This document shows positions 56,068 to 64,000 of a stretch of 64,000 bases of DNA, piece by piece. The first letter of the stretch is position 1, and each line of letters starts with the position of its first letter. Made by a program: the position numbers and the translations under genes. Source of the stretch: Pontixanthobacter sp. CEM42 (lineage in GTDB: Bacteria; Pseudomonadota; Alphaproteobacteria; Sphingomonadales; Sphingomonadaceae); assembly GCF_017812015.1 (NCBI RefSeq), contig NZ_JADQTN010000001.1, forward strand, positions 226,501 to 290,500, given 5' to 3'. The notes under the pieces were generated by a model, which made no database searches, was not told the origin of the DNA, and saw only the letters and a list, made by a program, of their open reading frames with translations.

Positions 56068-56718
56068 TTATCCTCCTTCACCGGTTCCGCCTTGGGCGAG
56101 ACCGCCTTCACCGGTTGGTGCTTGGTTGCGGTAACTGTCGATAGCCTTGTTGGAAGTCGATACGATGGTTTCACCGGTACCTTCCTGACCTTTGATCAGA
56201 TCTTCCGGATTGGCGACCATTGCCGCCAAATTGGCGTTGGTAGCGCAGCCATATCCGGGGCTGGTGGCATTGTTGTAATTCATGTCCGACTTGGCCGACC
56301 AGTCAGGGCAACCGGGGACATATGCGTTAGACCGTGTGATCACGACCCGAACATTACCTGGCTCAACGTAACCGGCGGTTACTGGTGCGCCTTGATTGAT
56401 CAGAATGCCGTGACGGCCAGCCAATTTCGACACAGCTTCACGTGTTGCGCTGCTGGACATCGGATCGTCGATCGAAACGCGGTCACCATAGCGTAAATCC
56501 ATGGCGTCGAACCAGCCCGACAGACGTTGCTGTTCAGGGATCGAAAGACCGCCAACTCCTGCACGCACGTCGAGCGTGTAATTGGTCCGTTCGACAACCG
56601 GCTGCTTGACACTTTCAAGACTGCGATTGGTCGGCATGCCGCCACAAGCACCGAGCGTAAGCCCGATAGAAAGGGCGAGTACGCCAGCTAGTTTGCGAGT
56701 ATTTGCAATAGGCATCAT
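56068..56718 (-). CDS. cpaD: CpaD pilus assembly lipoprotein
   Basis: A lipoprotein of about 216 residues. Signal and lipobox lie in GVLALSIGLTLGACGG; the CpaD core includes the cysteine-flanked CPDWSAKSDMNYNNATSPGYGC, and PENLI-type region NPEDLIKG. I chose ATG 56718 since AAAGG lies 5 bases before; ATG 56715 or GTG 56733 (overlapping the cpaC stop) are alternatives. CpaD is thought to help the CpaC secretin in the outer membrane. Confidence 0.88.
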   Translation of the reverse strand: MMPIANTRKLAGVLALSIGLTLGACGGMPTNRSLESVKQPVVERTNYTLDVRAGVGGLSIPEQQRLSGWFDAMDLRYGDRVSIDDPMSSSATREAVSKLAGRHGILINQGAPVTAGYVEPGNVRVVITRSNAYVPGCPDWSAKSDMNYNNATSPGYGCATNANLAAMVANPEDLIKGQEGTGETIVSTSNKAIDSYRNQAPTGEGGLAQGGTGEGG

Positions 56719-56729
56719 CTTCACCTTTC

Positions 56730-58397
56730 TCACTTGAGGCTGAAGCCGGGAGCGGCGGCGGCTTTTGCGCTGCGTTCGCTATTCCGGTTCTTGTCATTAT
56801 TGTCCGCACGCTTCGGATTCGACGGTTCGTTCGATGGCAGAACTGCTGCCGGATCAATCCGCGAAACTTCGGGCGGTGGAGCATCTTTGTCGCGCGCAGT
56901 TGGCATTGGACGCGAACCGCCGGTCACACCGTCATTCTCACGATAGCCAAGGAAGCTTTGCGCTTCGGTGGCCGCGCGGAATGCGTCGGTTGGCAATTTG
57001 ATGTCGTTCGCGTTCACCGGTTTGACCAAATACGGTGTCACCACGATCACAAGTTCGGTTTCACCGCGGCGGAACGACTTGGAACGGAACAGATTACCGA
57101 GGATTGGAACGTCACCGACGCCCGGTGCCTTATCGATGGAATTTTGCGCGTTGTTCGACATTAGACCCGCAATCATGAAGCTCTGGCCGGAACCGAGCTC
57201 AATGGTTGTTTCCGCCCGACGAATTGTCAGAGCCGGGATCTGGAAGCCGTTCAGCGTCACAGCACCTTGGCTCGATAGTTCCGAAACTTCCGGACGGACG
57301 CGCATCGAAATGCGGCCATTGGCCAGAACGGTCGGCGTGTAAGACAGGCTGACACCGAACGAGCGATACTCGACTGCGGTTGCACCGAGGCCCTGTGAAA
57401 TCGGGATCGGGAACTCACCGCCAGCCAGAAATTCGGCCGTTTCGCCTGAAAGTGCTGTCAGGTTCGGTTGCGAAAGAGTGGTCACAAGACCGCTACGTTC
57501 CGCAAGATCGAGTGCGCCCAGCAGGTTAAGACCAAGAAAACGACCAAAACCGGCGATCGTTGCGCCACTGCTGGTTGTATCGACACCAGGGCCGAGGATG
57601 GTTTCAACTTCGCCAGTGAGTGGGTTGAAGACCTGCGTACCTGGATTCGCCACACCTGGGCCCACACCAAGTGGTCCAGCAGTGCTATACTCACCGGTAG
57701 ACAGGGTCCGGCCGTTACCGATACCGAATTTGACACCGTTGCCGCCGTCAATCGACGACAGATTGCCGCCGATCTCACGAACCAGCGAACGGCTGACTTC
57801 GGCAAATTTCACTTGCAGATTAACCTGCAGTGGGGTCGCCATTTTCAGGCGGCTGATAACATTTGCATCGTCGCCAACAAAGGCTTCGACAAGGCGTTCT
57901 GCCTCAGCGGCATCTTCAGGAGCAGCCACGATACCGGTCAAAAGAACGGTGTTCGTGCCCATCGTTGCCACATTGATTTTCGCGTCAGGCATAGCCAGCG
58001 TGAGCATTTGATCGACAGTGCCGATATTGGAACCCACACGGATATTTGAAGACCAGACGATATCACCGGCGGCGTTGCTGGCGTAAATCGTGGTCTCGCC
58101 GCCTGCTTTACCAAATACGTAAAGCTGGCGCTGCGATTTGACTTGGACATCGGCAATACCGTCATCGGCGATGAAAACATCAGCCATTGAGCCTGGCACG
58201 GTGACCAATTTACCGCTGCCAATCGACAGAACAATGTCCTGTGCAGGGCGGGCGACGGATTGGGCATTGGCGGTGCCAGCCGGAATCCCGACTAAGGGTG
58301 CCAAGGCCATTCCAGCCATCAGCAATGTTGCAGTAAGGCGGCGTTTCATTGGCTTGCCCCTGGGTTGAGTGTCGAGAGTGGTGGATGTGCTTTTCAT
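56730..58397 (-). CDS. cpaC: CpaC/RcpA outer-membrane secretin of the Tad pilus
   Basis: A secretin of about 555 residues. Signal peptide ATLLMAGMALAPLVGIPAGTANAQ; N-terminal periplasmic domain with BON-like strands (IVLSIGSGKLVTVPGSMADVF); secretin domain from about 300 with LAGGEFPIPISQ, then APGVGDVPILGNLFRSKSFRRGETELVIVVTPYLV, the family signature. The start is uncertain: ATG 58397 has GAGG 6 bases before, ATG 58349 (MKRRLTATL) gives a shorter signal and has AGGGG upstream, and GTG 58409 overlaps the cpaB stop. The C-terminus is a Lys/Asn-rich low-complexity tail. Confidence 0.93.
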   Translation of the reverse strand: MKSTSTTLDTQPRGKPMKRRLTATLLMAGMALAPLVGIPAGTANAQSVARPAQDIVLSIGSGKLVTVPGSMADVFIADDGIADVQVKSQRQLYVFGKAGGETTIYASNAAGDIVWSSNIRVGSNIGTVDQMLTLAMPDAKINVATMGTNTVLLTGIVAAPEDAAEAERLVEAFVGDDANVISRLKMATPLQVNLQVKFAEVSRSLVREIGGNLSSIDGGNGVKFGIGNGRTLSTGEYSTAGPLGVGPGVANPGTQVFNPLTGEVETILGPGVDTTSSGATIAGFGRFLGLNLLGALDLAERSGLVTTLSQPNLTALSGETAEFLAGGEFPIPISQGLGATAVEYRSFGVSLSYTPTVLANGRISMRVRPEVSELSSQGAVTLNGFQIPALTIRRAETTIELGSGQSFMIAGLMSNNAQNSIDKAPGVGDVPILGNLFRSKSFRRGETELVIVVTPYLVKPVNANDIKLPTDAFRAATEAQSFLGYRENDGVTGGSRPMPTARDKDAPPPEVSRIDPAAVLPSNEPSNPKRADNNDKNRNSERSAKAAAAPGFSLK

Positions 58398-58405
58398 GAC
58401 GGACC

Positions 58406-59515
58406 TCACTGCACTATGCCGCCTGCGACCGGGATTTTCGGCGCATTTTGGGATATGCTTTGTTGGGTCTGACCGACCATACCTTTGGCATTGTTTGAAA
58501 CCGCGCGGCCATTACCGACTGGAACTTCAGTCGTGTTCTTGCCGCGAGTGACGCGGACCGACGGACCGCGATTTACCGGGCCTTTGTTGGCGCCAGCTGG
58601 CACGCCCATGCGGGGCGGCGCAGGTGGGGTCTTGTCGGCCTTCTGCGGCACGCTGCTGCGCTGGAAGCGGGAGACATCACCGCCGGTTACGAAGGTTGTC
58701 GCTTTGTCGTTCGGACGCGACATGGCTTTGCGCAGAAGGGCTTCTTCCTCTTCCGGCGTCGCATCATCAGGAACTTTGACGTCACCAGATGCGATAGCCT
58801 TGTCGAGCTCGCCTTGATTGTCGGCGATCGAGCGCAGCGACAGGCTAAGCGTACCGATAGTTTGGGATACTGCGACTTTCTCTGCGATCCGTGGGGTCAC
58901 TTCCAAAGTAACTGTCCGGAATGCGCGAACGACTGTTTTACCAGCGTCGTTTGTTTCCTGTGTGGTCGATTGATCGGTTGCTAGAACGCGCAGATTGCGA
59001 AGAATGGTTTCGGAAGCCTGCAGAGGCTCGCCTTCGCCGCCTTTAACCGTTTGGGTAAGGACCAAGTCCACGCGGTCACCCGGGAAGACAAAGCCGCCAA
59101 CACCGGTTTTCGCCGACACTGGAACAGTCACAGCACGCATGCCTGGGCCGAGGGCCGCAGCAAGGAAACCGCGATCGCCGGGCTTAACCAGCGAACCTTG
59201 TGTAACAGGCTCACCTGCAGTGATCGGATGACGGACAACCGTACCGAGCAACTGGGTGACGTCAGATTCACCGTCGATGAAATAGGCGTCTTGCAGAAGC
59301 TCTTCGGGCCACATCTGATAACCGATCGAGTCAGCTGTGATGATTGTACCGACGTTAAGCCCACGCTGTGCCACCAGAACCTTTGGTCCTTGTGGTTCCG
59401 GTGCGGCTTGTGCTTCGGGAGCCGATGCCCCCGCGAACATGCTCCGTGCTGCAAGCGCAGTGCCGACCGCAATGATCAGTGCTCCGAGCAACAGAACCAG
59501 CTTTTTCCTGTCCAT
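58406..59515 (-). CDS. cpaB: CpaB/RcpC Tad pilus assembly protein
   Basis: A 369-residue periplasmic protein with an N-terminal membrane segment (KLVLLLGALIIAVGTALAA), a SAF domain (about 45-110, VLVAQRGLNVGTIITADSIG, then HPITAGEPVTQGSLVKPGDRGFLAAAL) and the RcpC region with GVGGFVFPGDRVDLVLTQT. The C-terminal 100 residues are Pro/Arg/Gly-rich and probably unstructured. It stabilises the secretin. Confidence 0.93.
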   Translation of the reverse strand: MDRKKLVLLLGALIIAVGTALAARSMFAGASAPEAQAAPEPQGPKVLVAQRGLNVGTIITADSIGYQMWPEELLQDAYFIDGESDVTQLLGTVVRHPITAGEPVTQGSLVKPGDRGFLAAALGPGMRAVTVPVSAKTGVGGFVFPGDRVDLVLTQTVKGGEGEPLQASETILRNLRVLATDQSTTQETNDAGKTVVRAFRTVTLEVTPRIAEKVAVSQTIGTLSLSLRSIADNQGELDKAIASGDVKVPDDATPEEEEALLRKAMSRPNDKATTFVTGGDVSRFQRSSVPQKADKTPPAPPRMGVPAGANKGPVNRGPSVRVTRGKNTTEVPVGNGRAVSNNAKGMVGQTQQSISQNAPKIPVAGGIVQ

Positions 59516-59601
59516 GGCTAATCTAGCCCCCTATTTCGCCCGACGGGATTGCGGGCATTGGTTGAAACTCGTCGTTACGACCTGAATGGTTAAAATCAGG
59601 T

Positions 59602-60093
59602 TCACCCGACGCCGATCGCCTGAGAAGCGCTCGGATAATAATGTACTGAAAGGACCCACAGGCCCGCGGTTGAGATCGCGACGCCATATGGAATGGCGAG
59701 CCGCTCCTTTTGCCGTCGCATCACGTGCCATGCGCCCATCACAATGGTCAGCAGGCCGCCAACGATCGCCATGATTATGAGCAACTCGAGGAACCAGCCC
59801 GGCTGGATCCACAAGGCGAGTGCAGCAATAAGTTTGACGTCACCGCCGCCCATTGCGCGCAATGCGAACAATCCGGCGAGGACGACGAAAGCAGCAAGCG
59901 CAACGCCCAATTGAATGGCCACACCGGGCCAAAGCGACAATCCGCTAGCCCACCAGAACAAAGGTGCGCCCAGCGCAATCCCGCCGTTCAGCCAATTATC
60001 GATATGACGATGACGAATGTCAGTGAACGCCGCGATCAGCAGCGCGATTGCCAATGCAACCAGCAGTCCGTATTGGAAATATTCGCCCAGCAT
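59602..60093 (-). CDS. cpaA: Prepilin peptidase CpaA
   Basis: A 163-residue A24 prepilin peptidase of the small Tad type. The two catalytic aspartates are Asp25 (FTDIRHRHIDN) and Asp85 (GGGD, in MGGGDVKLIAAL); six hydrophobic helices span the protein. It cleaves the leader of the Flp pilin, whose gene is not in this window. First gene of the minus-strand pilus operon. Confidence 0.92.
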   Translation of the reverse strand: MLGEYFQYGLLVALAIALLIAAFTDIRHRHIDNWLNGGIALGAPLFWWASGLSLWPGVAIQLGVALAAFVVLAGLFALRAMGGGDVKLIAALALWIQPGWFLELLIIMAIVGGLLTIVMGAWHVMRRQKERLAIPYGVAISTAGLWVLSVHYYPSASQAIGVG

Positions 60094-60197
60094 ATTGCCC
60101 CCAAAGGTAACCTTCGGGCACCGGTGCTACAGCCGAGTGCTTACCAAATAGTAACCAAACGCAGGAGGATGGTATTAGCCAACCACAACAAGCCGGT

Positions 60198-61181
60198 GTG
60201 AACCCTGATCATTCAGATGCTGCGTTCAACCGGCGCGCTATTCCTGCTGCCGCTGTTGAGAGCACCTGGTCCGCGAGCGACGGTCATCAAATCCGCCGGA
60301 TCGATTGGCCGGGCGTAAATGGCGATGCCAAAGGCGGCGTGGCTGCACGCGGTTCGATCTTGTTCTTTCCCGGGCGCGGCGACAATTACGAAAAATATCT
60401 GGAATCGCTGCAGCAATGGCACGAGGCCGGTTGGAAAGTGACTGCCGCCGATTGGCGTGGGCAAGCCGGATCGGGCCGCCTCGGCGACGATGCTATAACC
60501 GGTCACATTGACGATTATTCAATCTGGATCGATGACCTGGCGGCATTCTGGAAAGAATGGATCGCCTCAACACCGGGACCGCATGTGCTTTCCGGCCACT
60601 CCATGGGCGGCCATCTGGTACTGCGTGGTCTGGTTGAAAGACAGGTAACCCCCGATGCAATGTTCCTGTCTGCGCCGATGTTAGGTTTTTTCGGCAATGT
60701 CTTGCCGCGATCTTTCATGCACGGGGCAACGAAGTTGATCAAACGCCTGCGGGGCGACACGACCCAAGCGTGGAAGTGGAGCGAGAAGCCGGGAGAGATA
60801 CCCGTTGGCCGGATCAACCTTCTGACTCATGACAAAGAGCGTTATGCCGACGAACTATGGTGGCGTGAAAACCGGCCTGAACTGGTTATGGGACCCGGCA
60901 GCTGGGGCTGGGTGGAGCGCGGCTATGCCTCGATGGGGGCCATGTTCGCGCCGGGTGCGTTAGAAGCCGTTAATACACCGGTGCTGCTGATCGGAATATC
61001 GAATGACAAGTTGGTCGATATGAAAGCGATCAAGGAGGCTGCAGAACGGTTGCCGAATGGCGAACTGCTCGCTTTCGGCAAAGAAGCGCATCACGAGATT
61101 TTGCGCGAAGTTGATGAAGTCCGCGACCGCGCCATGGATGGAATTGCCGAATTTCTGGACAGGACTGCGCCGAAGACGTGA
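60198..61181 (+). CDS. Alpha/beta hydrolase, serine lipase/lysophospholipase-like
   Basis: A 327-residue alpha/beta hydrolase. The nucleophile elbow is GHSMGG (Ser near residue 135) in LSGHSMGGHLVLRG; the acid is expected in ISNDKLVDMKAI and the His in GKEAHHEILRE. RGSILFFPGRGDNYEKY and TAADWRGQAGSG resemble the lysophospholipase/Hydrolase_4 group. GTG 60198 is the only start before the conserved region. Its stop overlaps the start of the oxidoreductase gene by 4 bases. Confidence 0.88.
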   Translation: MNPDHSDAAFNRRAIPAAAVESTWSASDGHQIRRIDWPGVNGDAKGGVAARGSILFFPGRGDNYEKYLESLQQWHEAGWKVTAADWRGQAGSGRLGDDAITGHIDDYSIWIDDLAAFWKEWIASTPGPHVLSGHSMGGHLVLRGLVERQVTPDAMFLSAPMLGFFGNVLPRSFMHGATKLIKRLRGDTTQAWKWSEKPGEIPVGRINLLTHDKERYADELWWRENRPELVMGPGSWGWVERGYASMGAMFAPGALEAVNTPVLLIGISNDKLVDMKAIKEAAERLPNGELLAFGKEAHHEILREVDEVRDRAMDGIAEFLDRTAPKT

Positions 61182-62278
61182 GCGAGACGCGCTACGATTT
61201 TGCGATTGTCGGGGCTGGGATGGCGGGGGCCAGCCTCGCGGCTGAGCTTTCGCCGCACGCCAGCGTTCTAATGATCGAGGCTGAAGATCAACCCGGTTAT
61301 CATGCGACTGGCCGTTCCGCTGCATTCTGGGACGAATGCTATGGTGGTCCCGATGTCGTTCCACTGACGTTGGCTTCTGGCGCTTTCTTGCGAGAACACG
61401 ATTTGCTGACGCAGCGGGGCGCACTCCACATCGCCCGTGCACAAGATAGCGCTAAGGTGGACCGGTTCCTTGCTGAATTCTCTGGCACTGGGGCGACCAT
61501 TGAGCGCCTGGATCGTGGCGAAATGATCAAAAAACTACCGGGCCTGCGCGAAGAATGGATCGAGGCGGTTTGGGAACCAGCATGCTGCGATATCGATGTC
61601 GGCGCGTTGCATGCGCTCTATCTGGCGCGTGCGAAAGCTGGTGGAGCAAAGCTAGCCGTCAGAGCGAGGATCACGCAGGCTGGTCATAAAGGCGACTGCT
61701 GGCAATTGCGCTCAGCCGATGGCCGGGAGTTTCTGGCAAGTACGCTGATTAATGCCGCCGGAGCATGGGCTGATGAGCTGGCTGATATCGCTGGTTGCGG
61801 TAAGTTGGGTATCACCCCTTATCGCCGCACGGTCGCGCAATTGCGGACCAATCCGGCTCCATCGCAAACGCAGCCATTGGTGCTCGATATATCGGGGCAC
61901 TTCTATTTCAAGCCCGAATCCGGTCGATTATGGCTGAGTCCGCATGATGAAGAGCCATCGCCCGCCTGCGATGCAGCGCCGGAAGAGCTTGCGGTCGCAG
62001 CTGCAATCGACCGGCTGCAGCAGGTAGTACGTTTGGATGTTGAGCGGGTCGAAACCAAATGGGCGGGGCTGCGCAGTTTCGCGCCCGACCGTTTGCCGGT
62101 TTATGGAACCGATGCGCGTGATACGGACTTCTTCTGGTTTGCTGGACAAGGTGGTTTCGGCATTCAAACAGCACCCGCTGCTGCTCAGCTTGCAGCTTCC
62201 ATCCTGCTCAATCAGCCGATGCCAGCGCCACTCGCCGGGATCGACCCGAAAAAATATTCACCACGGCGCTTTGGGTAG
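61178..62278 (+). CDS. FAD-dependent oxidoreductase, DAO family
   Basis: A 366-residue flavoprotein of the D-amino acid oxidase/glycine oxidase superfamily. FAD-binding GxGxxG is FAIVGAGMAGASLAAEL; the second Rossmann element is MIEAEDQPGYHATGRSAAF; LINAAGAWADELADIAG and FDGAGQG-like FFWFAGQGGFGIQTAPAA close the FAD site. Substrate is unknown. GTG 61178 overlaps the hydrolase stop (GTGA), so the two are translationally coupled. Confidence 0.9.
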   Translation: MSETRYDFAIVGAGMAGASLAAELSPHASVLMIEAEDQPGYHATGRSAAFWDECYGGPDVVPLTLASGAFLREHDLLTQRGALHIARAQDSAKVDRFLAEFSGTGATIERLDRGEMIKKLPGLREEWIEAVWEPACCDIDVGALHALYLARAKAGGAKLAVRARITQAGHKGDCWQLRSADGREFLASTLINAAGAWADELADIAGCGKLGITPYRRTVAQLRTNPAPSQTQPLVLDISGHFYFKPESGRLWLSPHDEEPSPACDAAPEELAVAAAIDRLQQVVRLDVERVETKWAGLRSFAPDRLPVYGTDARDTDFFWFAGQGGFGIQTAPAAAQLAASILLNQPMPAPLAGIDPKKYSPRRFG

Positions 62279-62337
62279 ATTTTCCTGCGTCAGCCTTTAG
62301 GGTGCTACCCAACAACAACACGTAAGGAGAAAGTCCC

Positions 62338-62514
62338 ATGGGTCACCATTTCGAAATCTACAAGGACAAGGCCGGAGAATTCCGCGTGCGTTTCAAATAC
62401 AACTCGGAAATCATGTTCTCGACCGAGGGCTATTCGTCGAAGTCGAGCGCTCAAAATGCAATCGACTCGATCAAGTCTAACGGTCCTGGTGCCGATGTAG
62501 TCGACAATTCGTAA
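62338..62514 (+). CDS. DUF1508 (YegP-like) protein
   Basis: A 58-residue protein, preceded by GGAGAAAG 7 bases before ATG 62338. It reads MGHHFEIYKDKAGEFRVRF, then KYNSEIMFSTEGYSSKSSAQ and NAIDSIKSNGPGADVVDNS, matching one complete DUF1508 unit (strand-strand-helix with Phe-Arg-Phe and the GYSSKSSAQNAI helix). YegP-like proteins usually carry two units; here there is only one. Function unknown. A strong terminator follows at 62541. Confidence 0.85.
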   Translation: MGHHFEIYKDKAGEFRVRFKYNSEIMFSTEGYSSKSSAQNAIDSIKSNGPGADVVDNS

Positions 62515-62540
62515 TTCGGCGACAAGCTGAAATCTAGTAA

Positions 62541-62568
62541 GGGCGCGGCCGGTGGCTGCGCCCCTTTT
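62541..62568 (+). terminator. Terminator after the DUF1508 gene
   Basis: GGGCGCGGCC (62541-62550) pairs with GGCTGCGCCC (62554-62563, one G-T pair) around a 3-base loop, followed by CTTTT. It lies 26 bases past the stop and just before the opposing rnhA stop. Confidence 0.85.
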
Positions 62569-62571
62569 GTA

Positions 62572-63006
62572 TCAGCGGACGGAATCCGCCTGATCGCTCG
62601 CAAGTTGGTCAACGCGCTCATTCTCAGGGTGCCCCGAATGGCCCTTCACCCAGTGCCAATGCATTGTGTGCGGCTCAGATGCGGCGATCAGTTCGTGCCA
62701 CAAATCTTCGTTGCGAACTGGCTTTTTGCTGGCATTTTTCCAGCCGCGTTTCTTCCATCCGTGCACCCATTTGGTGATCCCATCGAGGACATATTTACTG
62801 TCAGAATGAAGATCGACTTCGCAAGGCTCGGTCAGCGCTTCCAATGCCTTGATGGCTGCGGTCAGTTCCATGCGGTTATTGGTTGTTTCCGGATCGGAGC
62901 CCGACAGCTCTTTCTCGTGCTTGCCAAGCCGCAATAGCGCGCCCCATCCGCCCGGACCGGGATTTCCCTTGCAGGCGCCATCCGTGAAGATTTCAACGCG
63001 TTTCAT
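62572..63006 (-). CDS. rnhA: Ribonuclease HI
   Basis: A 144-residue RNase HI. The catalytic residues are visible: Asp9 ([14 protein letters not shown]), Glu47 (NNRMELTA), Asp69 (LHSDSKYV) and Asp133 (NERVDQLA). A basic protrusion ([22 protein letters not shown]) and [15 protein letters not shown] are standard. It removes RNA from RNA-DNA hybrids. It lies 18 bases after thrB on the same strand. Confidence 0.96.
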   Translation of the reverse strand: MKRVEIFTDGACKGNPGPGGWGALLRLGKHEKELSGSDPETTNNRMELTAAIKALEALTEPCEVDLHSDSKYVLDGITKWVHGWKKRGWKNASKKPVRNEDLWHELIAASEPHTMHWHWVKGHSGHPENERVDQLASDQADSVR

Positions 63007-63024
63007 AAGTCGTTACCTGCCTGC

Positions 63025-64000
63025 TTAGCCAAGCGGAGCAAAGGCCTCGCTGCCCATTGCATCATATTGAAGCAACCGTTTGACGTAATCCATCGGATCT
63101 TTGCGCATCACTAGCGCTTCTGCCGGAGTATTCAGCCAATCATAGGTGCGCGTCGCGATAAACCGCATCGCTGCGCCTTTGGCGAGCAGCGGAAGCGCGG
63201 CCTGCTCTTCACTGCTAAGCGTGCGCTTCGATGCGTATCCTTTTAGCAGTGCGGTAGAGATGTCAGGCCGAAACTCACTGCCGTCAGCAGAGAAACACCA
63301 AGCGGTATGCGCTACGGCCAGATCGTAAGCGAGAAAATCAGTGCAAGCGAAGTAGAAATCGATCAGTCCGCTGACCGAGTTTCCGAGCACCAGCACATTG
63401 TCAGGGAACAGATCGGCGTGAATTGTCCCGATGGGTAGGTTCTGCGGCCAATCGTTGAGCAGCGTTGGAAGGTAAGTGTCGATACTGCCGGCCAATTCTG
63501 CGTCAATTCCGGCAATGGAATCTGGCCCACACCGATCGAACAAGTCTTGCCAATCGGGCGGGCGCAGATCATTGGTTCGCGTCATTGAAAAGTCGCCCGC
63601 AGCAAGTTGGATTTGTGCGAGCGCGGCGCCAACTTCAAAGGCTTGTTCGGCGGTTGGGTGATCGATGGAGACGCCTGGCAGGAATTCAATCAACGCCACC
63701 GCTTTGCCATCCAGATCACGATAGGCGTTGCCTTCGCGATCGTGGATCGTTGCAGGCACCGGACAGCCTTTGGCCGCAAGATGATCGAGCAGGTTCAGAA
63801 AGAACGGTAGCTGCTCGATGTCGATCCGATATTCGTACATTGTCAGGATAAAGCGTGCGCCAGCGCCGTTCTGACCTGTGGTTTCGATCAGCCAATTGCT
63901 GTTGGAAATTCCCTCGGCGATGCCCTTTGCCGAGACCAGATTACCAACATCATATTCGGCGATCAGCTCGTCGAGCGTTTCTGCGCTGAGATGGGTGTAC
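63025..64000 (-). CDS. thrB: Homoserine kinase, type II, start cut by window edge
   Basis: Converts homoserine to O-phosphohomoserine for threonine synthesis. The frame remains open to base 64000: the partial N-terminus reads YTHLSAETLDELIAEYDVGN, then a glycine-rich loop KGIAEGISNSNWLIET. The core has PFFLNLLDHLAAKGCPVP, catalytic IGTIHADLFPDNVLV and SGLIDFYFACTDFLAYDLAV, the choline-kinase/APH fold of type II ThrB. About three residues are missing beyond the window. An internal ATG (63840) is not the start since the family sequence continues before it. Confidence 0.93.
   Translation of the reverse strand, partial: YTHLSAETLDELIAEYDVGNLVSAKGIAEGISNSNWLIETTGQNGAGARFILTMYEYRIDIEQLPFFLNLLDHLAAKGCPVPATIHDREGNAYRDLDGKAVALIEFLPGVSIDHPTAEQAFEVGAALAQIQLAAGDFSMTRTNDLRPPDWQDLFDRCGPDSIAGIDAELAGSIDTYLPTLLNDWPQNLPIGTIHADLFPDNVLVLGNSVSGLIDFYFACTDFLAYDLAVAHTAWCFSADGSEFRPDISTALLKGYASKRTLSSEEQAALPLLAKGAAMRFIATRTYDWLNTPAEALVMRKDPMDYVKRLLQYDAMGSEAFAPLG

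Overview
The window looks like ordinary chromosome from an alphaproteobacterium of the Sphingomonadales, most likely an Erythrobacter-like marine member of the Erythrobacteraceae. The reasons are the moderately high GC with tightly packed, often 4-bp-overlapping genes, a large CarO/Oar-like TonB-dependent receptor, the gatCAB operon, an ATP12 chaperone, a TIGR02186-type protein, a Tad/Cpa pilus locus and a type II homoserine kinase. The assignment is inference from gene content; no rRNA or tRNA is present to test it. I saw no phage, IS element, CRISPR array or tRNA. No gene-free stretch exceeds about 230 bases.

Layout. 1-2.8 kb: the 5' end of nhaA, then a glycosyltransferase of the NfrB type with a putative outer-membrane partner. 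2.8-6.4 kb: TauE/SafE exporter, a TIGR02186 membrane protein and a HerA-like ATPase. 6.4-10.1 kb: a membrane protein with queE, an MtfA-like peptidase, and an unusual HTH-TM-GIN protein. 10.2-16.6 kb: valS and a four-gene MCE/Mla-type lipid transporter. 16.6-20.5 kb (minus): crcB, rluA-like, paiB-like, HAD phosphatase, small membrane protein and ATP12, all overlapping. 20.6-24 kb: DUF4287 protein, rpsU, FKBP and DUF4153 protein.

24.1-28.8 kb: gatC, gatA, an unrelated secreted Sel1-like gene, gatB and trmL, the last apparently starting at CTG. 28.9-33.4 kb: an OmpA-like protein, a 29-residue membrane peptide and a helix-hairpin-helix protein, then secreted proteins of unknown role on the minus strand. 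33.5-38.7 kb: M16 protease and penicillin-acylase-type amidohydrolase. 38.9-41.5 kb: clpB with a possible RpoH promoter. 42.3-48.8 kb: a TonB-dependent receptor with strong codon bias facing a three-gene operon of methyltransferase, TPR-2OG oxygenase and second 2OG oxygenase; this is the best candidate here for an undescribed functional module. 49.0-52.6 kb: thiolase, SDR, crotonase and MarR regulator, a small acyl-CoA degradation cluster with operator-like repeats.

52.7-60.1 kb (minus): cpaA-cpaB-cpaC-cpaD-cpaE-tadB-tadC, a Tad pilus operon from which cpaF and the flp pilin are missing. 60.2-64 kb: alpha/beta hydrolase, DAO-family oxidoreductase, a 58-residue DUF1508 protein, rnhA and thrB (5' end cut by the window edge).
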